Source: Ruminococcaceae bacterium UBA1227 (GTDB lineage Bacteria > Bacillota > Clostridia > Oscillospirales > Acutalibacteraceae). From it: DNA of 9,486 nt. The notes under the pieces were generated by a model that worked only from the letters and a program-made list of their open reading frames with translations, did no database searches and was not told the origin of the DNA. Positions 7,288 through 9,486 of the stretch are shown one piece after another. The stretch is taken from positions 1-9,486 of the forward strand of contig DBWX01000017.1 of assembly GCA_002309175.1 (NCBI GenBank), in the 5' to 3' direction. Within the stretch, counting starts at the first letter, position 1; every line of letters begins with the position of its first letter. The position numbers and the translations under genes are program-made.

Positions 7288-7737
7288 ATGCAGACAATCA
7301 ACATCATCTGTGTCGGCAAACTCAAGGAGCAGTATCTGAAAGATGCCCAGAAGGAATATGCCAAGAGGTTGACGGCATTTTGCAAACTAAATATAATTGA
7401 ACTCGACGAAAGCATGAAGGGTCCCGAAGAAGAGGGCAGGGCAATCTTGAACAAAATCGAAAAAGACGCCTTCGTCTATGCCATGTGCATTGAGGGGAAA
7501 CAGATGTCCTCGGAAAAACTTGCACAGGAGATCAGCAGAAAGGCGACAGAGGGAAAGAGCAATCTCACCTTCATAATCGGAGGCTCGCTCGGCCTCTCGG
7601 ACGATGTAAAAAACAGAGCCGACATACGTCTCTCAATGTCCGAAATGACCTTCCCGCATCACCTGGCCAGAATCATGCTTGAAGAACAGATTTACAGAGC
7701 ATATCAGATCAATTCAAACGGCAAATATCACAAGTAA
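7288..7737 (+). CDS. rlmH: 23S rRNA (pseudouridine1915-N3)-methyltransferase RlmH
   Basis: A knotted SPOUT methyltransferase that methylates pseudouridine 1915 in helix 69 of 23S rRNA, using S-adenosylmethionine, on assembled 70S ribosomes. The 149 residues begin with INIICVGKLKEQYLK, typical of the family. The cofactor knot is seen in FIIGGSLGLSDDV and LSMSEMTFPHHLARIMLEEQIYRA, and the signature C-terminus ends in YHK. It is about ten residues shorter than the staphylococcal enzyme (159), with the knot intact. A GGAGG at 7277-7281, inside the end of walJ, lies six bases before the ATG, and the start is one base after the walJ stop. The walJ-rlmH proximity is known from Bacillus and Staphylococcus. 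In staphylococci the gene is orfX, whose 3' end is the SCCmec insertion site; no cassette is present here. Confidence 0.95.
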   Translation: MQTINIICVGKLKEQYLKDAQKEYAKRLTAFCKLNIIELDESMKGPEEEGRAILNKIEKDAFVYAMCIEGKQMSSEKLAQEISRKATEGKSNLTFIIGGSLGLSDDVKNRADIRLSMSEMTFPHHLARIMLEEQIYRAYQINSNGKYHK

Positions 7738-7770
7738 CTACGTTGTTTTTTAAGGAAAGGAGGGGACAAA

Positions 7771-8856
7771 ATGGCAAAGAAAAGCGAGCCTGTAAAGGAA
7801 GAAGCCTTTACAGAAGAGAAAAAACCGGCCAAAAAGACGACCAAATCTGCCGAAAAGCCCGCAGCTACGAAGAAATCCACCACTAAGTCCTCCTCTGAAA
7901 CCAAGAAAAAGACAACGACCAAAAAAGAGACCACCAAAAAAGAAACCAAACCGGCTGAAAAGAAGTCGACTGCCAAGAAGACCACCGAGAAAAAAGAACC
8001 GGCTAAAAAAGAAACAGCAAAGAAGACTACAACCAAAAAGACAACCGAAAAGAAAGAGACAACAAAGAAAACCACAACCAAGAAGACTACTGAGAAGAAA
8101 GAACCGGCCAAGAAAGAAACAACAAAAAAAGAAACAGCCAAGAAAGATACAGCCAAGAAATCCACAAGTAAGAAGACAACCGAAAAGAAAGAGCCGGCCA
8201 AGAAAGATACAGCCAAGAAAACAACAAGCAAGAAAACCACTGAGAAGAAGGAACCGGCAAAGAAAAAAGAACCGGCAAAGAAAAAAGAGCCGGCCAAGAA
8301 GAAAGAGGAGCCTAAAGAGGAACCCAAGAAGGAAGAGCCCAAGGCTGAAGAGATCAAGGCGGAGGAAAAGCCGAAGCCCGAGAAGAAGCCTCTTCCGCAG
8401 CCCGTAAAGCCCGTTGTATTCCAGTGGCACTATGTTGTAATCTACATCCTTGTAGGCCTCATGTCCGTATACGGTCTTCATCTTTTCAAGACAAGCGTTT
8501 CAAATGCCCGTGCGGCCACCAGACTTGCCAATGAGATGGCGACTGCCACAACCTACGCCAAAGAAAAGAGTACAACTACGACAACGGCTCCCTCAGATGA
8601 GACGACCACTGAGACCTGGTACATCCTCTGGGAGGAACTCTACAGAGAAACGACCACTCAGCGTCGTGAGGAGCCCGCCACAACAGCCGCTCCCGCAACA
8701 ACCAAGGCAAACACTGCAACAACTACGGCAGCGCCACAGGGCACGACAAAGTCGACTACTGCAGCGCCTCCTGAGACTACGACAGAGGCAGCAACGGCAG
8801 CAACTACAACAGATACTACTGCTGCTCCTCCGGAGACTACGACAGCAGCACCGTAA
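7771..8856 (+). CDS. Uncharacterised single-pass membrane protein with a lysine-rich pentapeptide array and a Thr-rich tail
   Basis: Family not recognised. The 361 residues fall into three parts. Residues 1-214 are a charged low-complexity segment rich in Lys, Thr, Glu, Ala and Pro; positions 64-163 form twenty exactly phased pentads each starting KK, with net charge about +25, followed by three KKKEPA/KKKEEP hexads (164-181) and a mixed Lys/Glu stretch. Residues about 215-239 are one hydrophobic segment (IYILVGLMSVYGLHLF), followed by K240. Residues 241-361 are Ala/Thr-rich, with Thr tracts and two AAPPETTT motifs (331-338 and 351-358). The basic N-side predicts N-inside, C-outside. The lysine part resembles histone H1-tail or AlgP-like repeats in composition only; binding to nucleic acid or another polyanion is inference. 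AAAGGAGG (7756-7763) seven bases before the ATG is a strong ribosome binding site. It lies 33 bp after rlmH, likely in the same transcript, and ends in a terminator. Confidence 0.9.
   Translation: MAKKSEPVKEEAFTEEKKPAKKTTKSAEKPAATKKSTTKSSSETKKKTTTKKETTKKETKPAEKKSTAKKTTEKKEPAKKETAKKTTTKKTTEKKETTKKTTTKKTTEKKEPAKKETTKKETAKKDTAKKSTSKKTTEKKEPAKKDTAKKTTSKKTTEKKEPAKKKEPAKKKEPAKKKEEPKEEPKKEEPKAEEIKAEEKPKPEKKPLPQPVKPVVFQWHYVVIYILVGLMSVYGLHLFKTSVSNARAATRLANEMATATTYAKEKSTTTTTAPSDETTTETWYILWEELYRETTTQRREEPATTAAPATTKANTATTTAAPQGTTKSTTAAPPETTTEAATAATTTDTTAAPPETTTAAP
7960..8313 (+). repeat. 15-bp in-frame tandem repeat array (KKxxx pentads) with three 18-bp units
   Basis: Twenty consecutive 15-bp units (7960-8259) each encode KK plus three residues from the set TTE, EPA, ETA, ETT, TTT, DTA, STA, STS or TTS; three 18-bp units (8260-8313) then encode KKKEPA, KKKEPA and KKKEEP. 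The block TTEKKEPA recurs at residues 71, 106, 136 and 156. Codons vary between units, so the array is not a fresh duplication. The + strand here is A-rich and T-poor. Unit lengths are multiples of three, so copy-number change would keep the reading frame. Confidence 0.93.
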
Positions 8857-8865
8857 AAAAAATAA

Positions 8866-8894
8866 AACCCCTTCAGGTTTTGCCTGAAGGGGTT
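8866..8894. terminator. Bidirectional intrinsic terminator between convergent genes
   Basis: AACCCCTTCAGG (8866-8877) pairs perfectly with CCTGAAGGGGTT (8883-8894) around a five-base loop. A T-rich tract follows on the + strand (8893-8904), and the A-rich stretch 8854-8867 gives a T tract for minus-strand transcripts. It sits 9 bp after the membrane-protein stop (8856) and 12 bp past the stop of the minus-strand gene (8907), so it can end both. Confidence 0.93.
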
Positions 8895-8906
8895 CTTGTT
8901 TTATTA

Positions 8907-9486
8907 TCAGTAGCTGATGGACCAGTTCTGTACCTGGCTCATGCTGAAGGCATCGCTGCCCTTTGCGAAGTTATACTGACCGTTTGTGGTAAGAGCTATG
9001 AGTCTGTTGCTTGAGTCGAGTGTGGCTTTTACCGAAACGTTGGAGCACTTGATTGTCATGCCGCCCGTGAATGTTCCGGCAACACTTGCGAGTGCTGATG
9101 AGGAGATAGCCTTGTTGGAGTAGTTCTGAGAATCGTTTGTGTCGTCCTTTACGCGGATGGTGATGATCTTGTTGCTGCCGCTTTCAGTGATTGTGGCAGA
9201 AATGATGTCAGCATCTGTAAGAGCGCAGACATAGGATTCCTTTTCAACAACAAAGTTCTTCTGAATGTCAGACTGCTTGTTGTAGGTCTTGTTCTTGGCC
9301 TTTGTGCCGGTCGGGAAGAATGTCTTTACAAGTGCCGGAGGATCGCCTGAGCCTACCTGGTTGTAGGTCTCGTCAATGAAGGTTACGGAAACGCCCGAAG
9401 ACATATTCTTAACCTGGTTGGCTGCGGTCTTGTAGAGATTGAGAATCTCAGACTGTGTCATGGCTGCGGGTGTGCTGTCGTTGCCG
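8907..9486 (-). CDS. Unrecognised, probably exported protein, C-terminal part (cut by right window edge)
   Basis: Family not recognised. The frame is open from the right edge to the TGA at 8907-8909, giving at least 193 residues. An ATG at 9461 exists, but no Shine-Dalgarno precedes it and the frame continues upstream with GNDSTPAA, a linker-like run, so the real start is probably outside the window. Visible: a helical opening (SEILNLYKTAANQVKNM), then stretches that look like beta strands (SATITESGSNKIITIRV; VSVKATLDSSNRLIALTT) and a Ser/Thr/Asn-rich composition with one Cys in each half. The strand pattern and Thr/Pro/Asp linker suggest a secreted or lipid-anchored domain of clostridial type; the signal sequence that would prove it is not in view. 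Convergent with the lysine-rich membrane protein, sharing its terminator. Confidence 0.8.
   Translation of the reverse strand, partial: GNDSTPAAMTQSEILNLYKTAANQVKNMSSGVSVTFIDETYNQVGSGDPPALVKTFFPTGTKAKNKTYNKQSDIQKNFVVEKESYVCALTDADIISATITESGSNKIITIRVKDDTNDSQNYSNKAISSSALASVAGTFTGGMTIKCSNVSVKATLDSSNRLIALTTNGQYNFAKGSDAFSMSQVQNWSISY

Noticed and set aside
7960..8313. CRISPR-like array or origin iterons
   Set aside because: Units are adjacent with no spacers, vary at codon third positions and encode phased pentapeptides inside a gene with a good ribosome binding site; this is a protein repeat.
7728..8481. Two long minus-strand frames (209 and 243 codons) opposite the lysine-rich protein
   Set aside because: They are Phe/Leu/Val/Ser low-complexity readings that stay open because the T-poor + strand repeat gives few stop codons in reverse. 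They lack ribosome binding sites and mirror the real repeat.
8504..8887. A 127-codon + strand frame in another phase over the Thr-rich tail
   Set aside because: Gln/Arg/Leu-rich low-complexity shadow of the ACN codon run that also reads through the terminator hairpin.

Overview
The window looks like chromosomal core sequence from a low-GC-lineage Gram-positive bacterium (Bacillota, most likely class Clostridia). GC is close to half by eye. The case rests on Shine-Dalgarno sites of the GGAGG type, sigma-A consensus promoters, WalJ next to RlmH, and a FemABX-type peptidoglycan bridge enzyme. The genus cannot be named from the sequence.

Layout. Positions 1-1268 (minus) hold the N-terminal 422 codons of valyl-tRNA synthetase, running off the left edge. 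A 133-bp divergent spacer (1269-1401) carries two well-formed promoters with their -35 boxes back to back. Rightward from there: a 933-residue fusion of MurE (muramyl-tripeptide ligase) to a FemABX/MurM-like aminoacyl transferase (1402-4203); an RluA-family pseudouridine synthase overlapping it by 4 bp (4200-5111); an AT-rich 89-bp gap with a probable second promoter; murA with a TTG start (5201-6499); walJ (6501-7286); rlmH (7288-7737); and a single-pass membrane protein with a lysine-rich pentapeptide array inside the cell and a Thr/Ala/Pro-rich tail outside (7771-8856). A perfect 12-bp hairpin at 8866-8894 terminates both converging units. Positions 8907-9486 (minus) hold the C-terminal part of an unrecognised, probably exported protein cut by the right edge.

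How the genes fit. The theme is envelope precursor synthesis plus ribosome modification. MurA makes the first committed peptidoglycan precursor. MurE adds the third stem-peptide residue. The fused FemX-like module probably decorates that residue with a bridge amino acid taken from aminoacyl-tRNA. The MurE half resembles the streptococcal L-lysine enzymes more than the diaminopimelate enzymes, which fits a lysine side chain being extended by a fused bridge enzyme. RluA-type and RlmH enzymes modify 23S rRNA; WalJ is an accessory phosphodiesterase-fold protein of the WalRK cell-wall regulon in other Firmicutes.

Most notable points: the MurE-FemX fusion, its apparently leaderless start directly downstream of a perfect TTGACA-17-TATAAT promoter, and the uncharacterised KK-pentad membrane protein.
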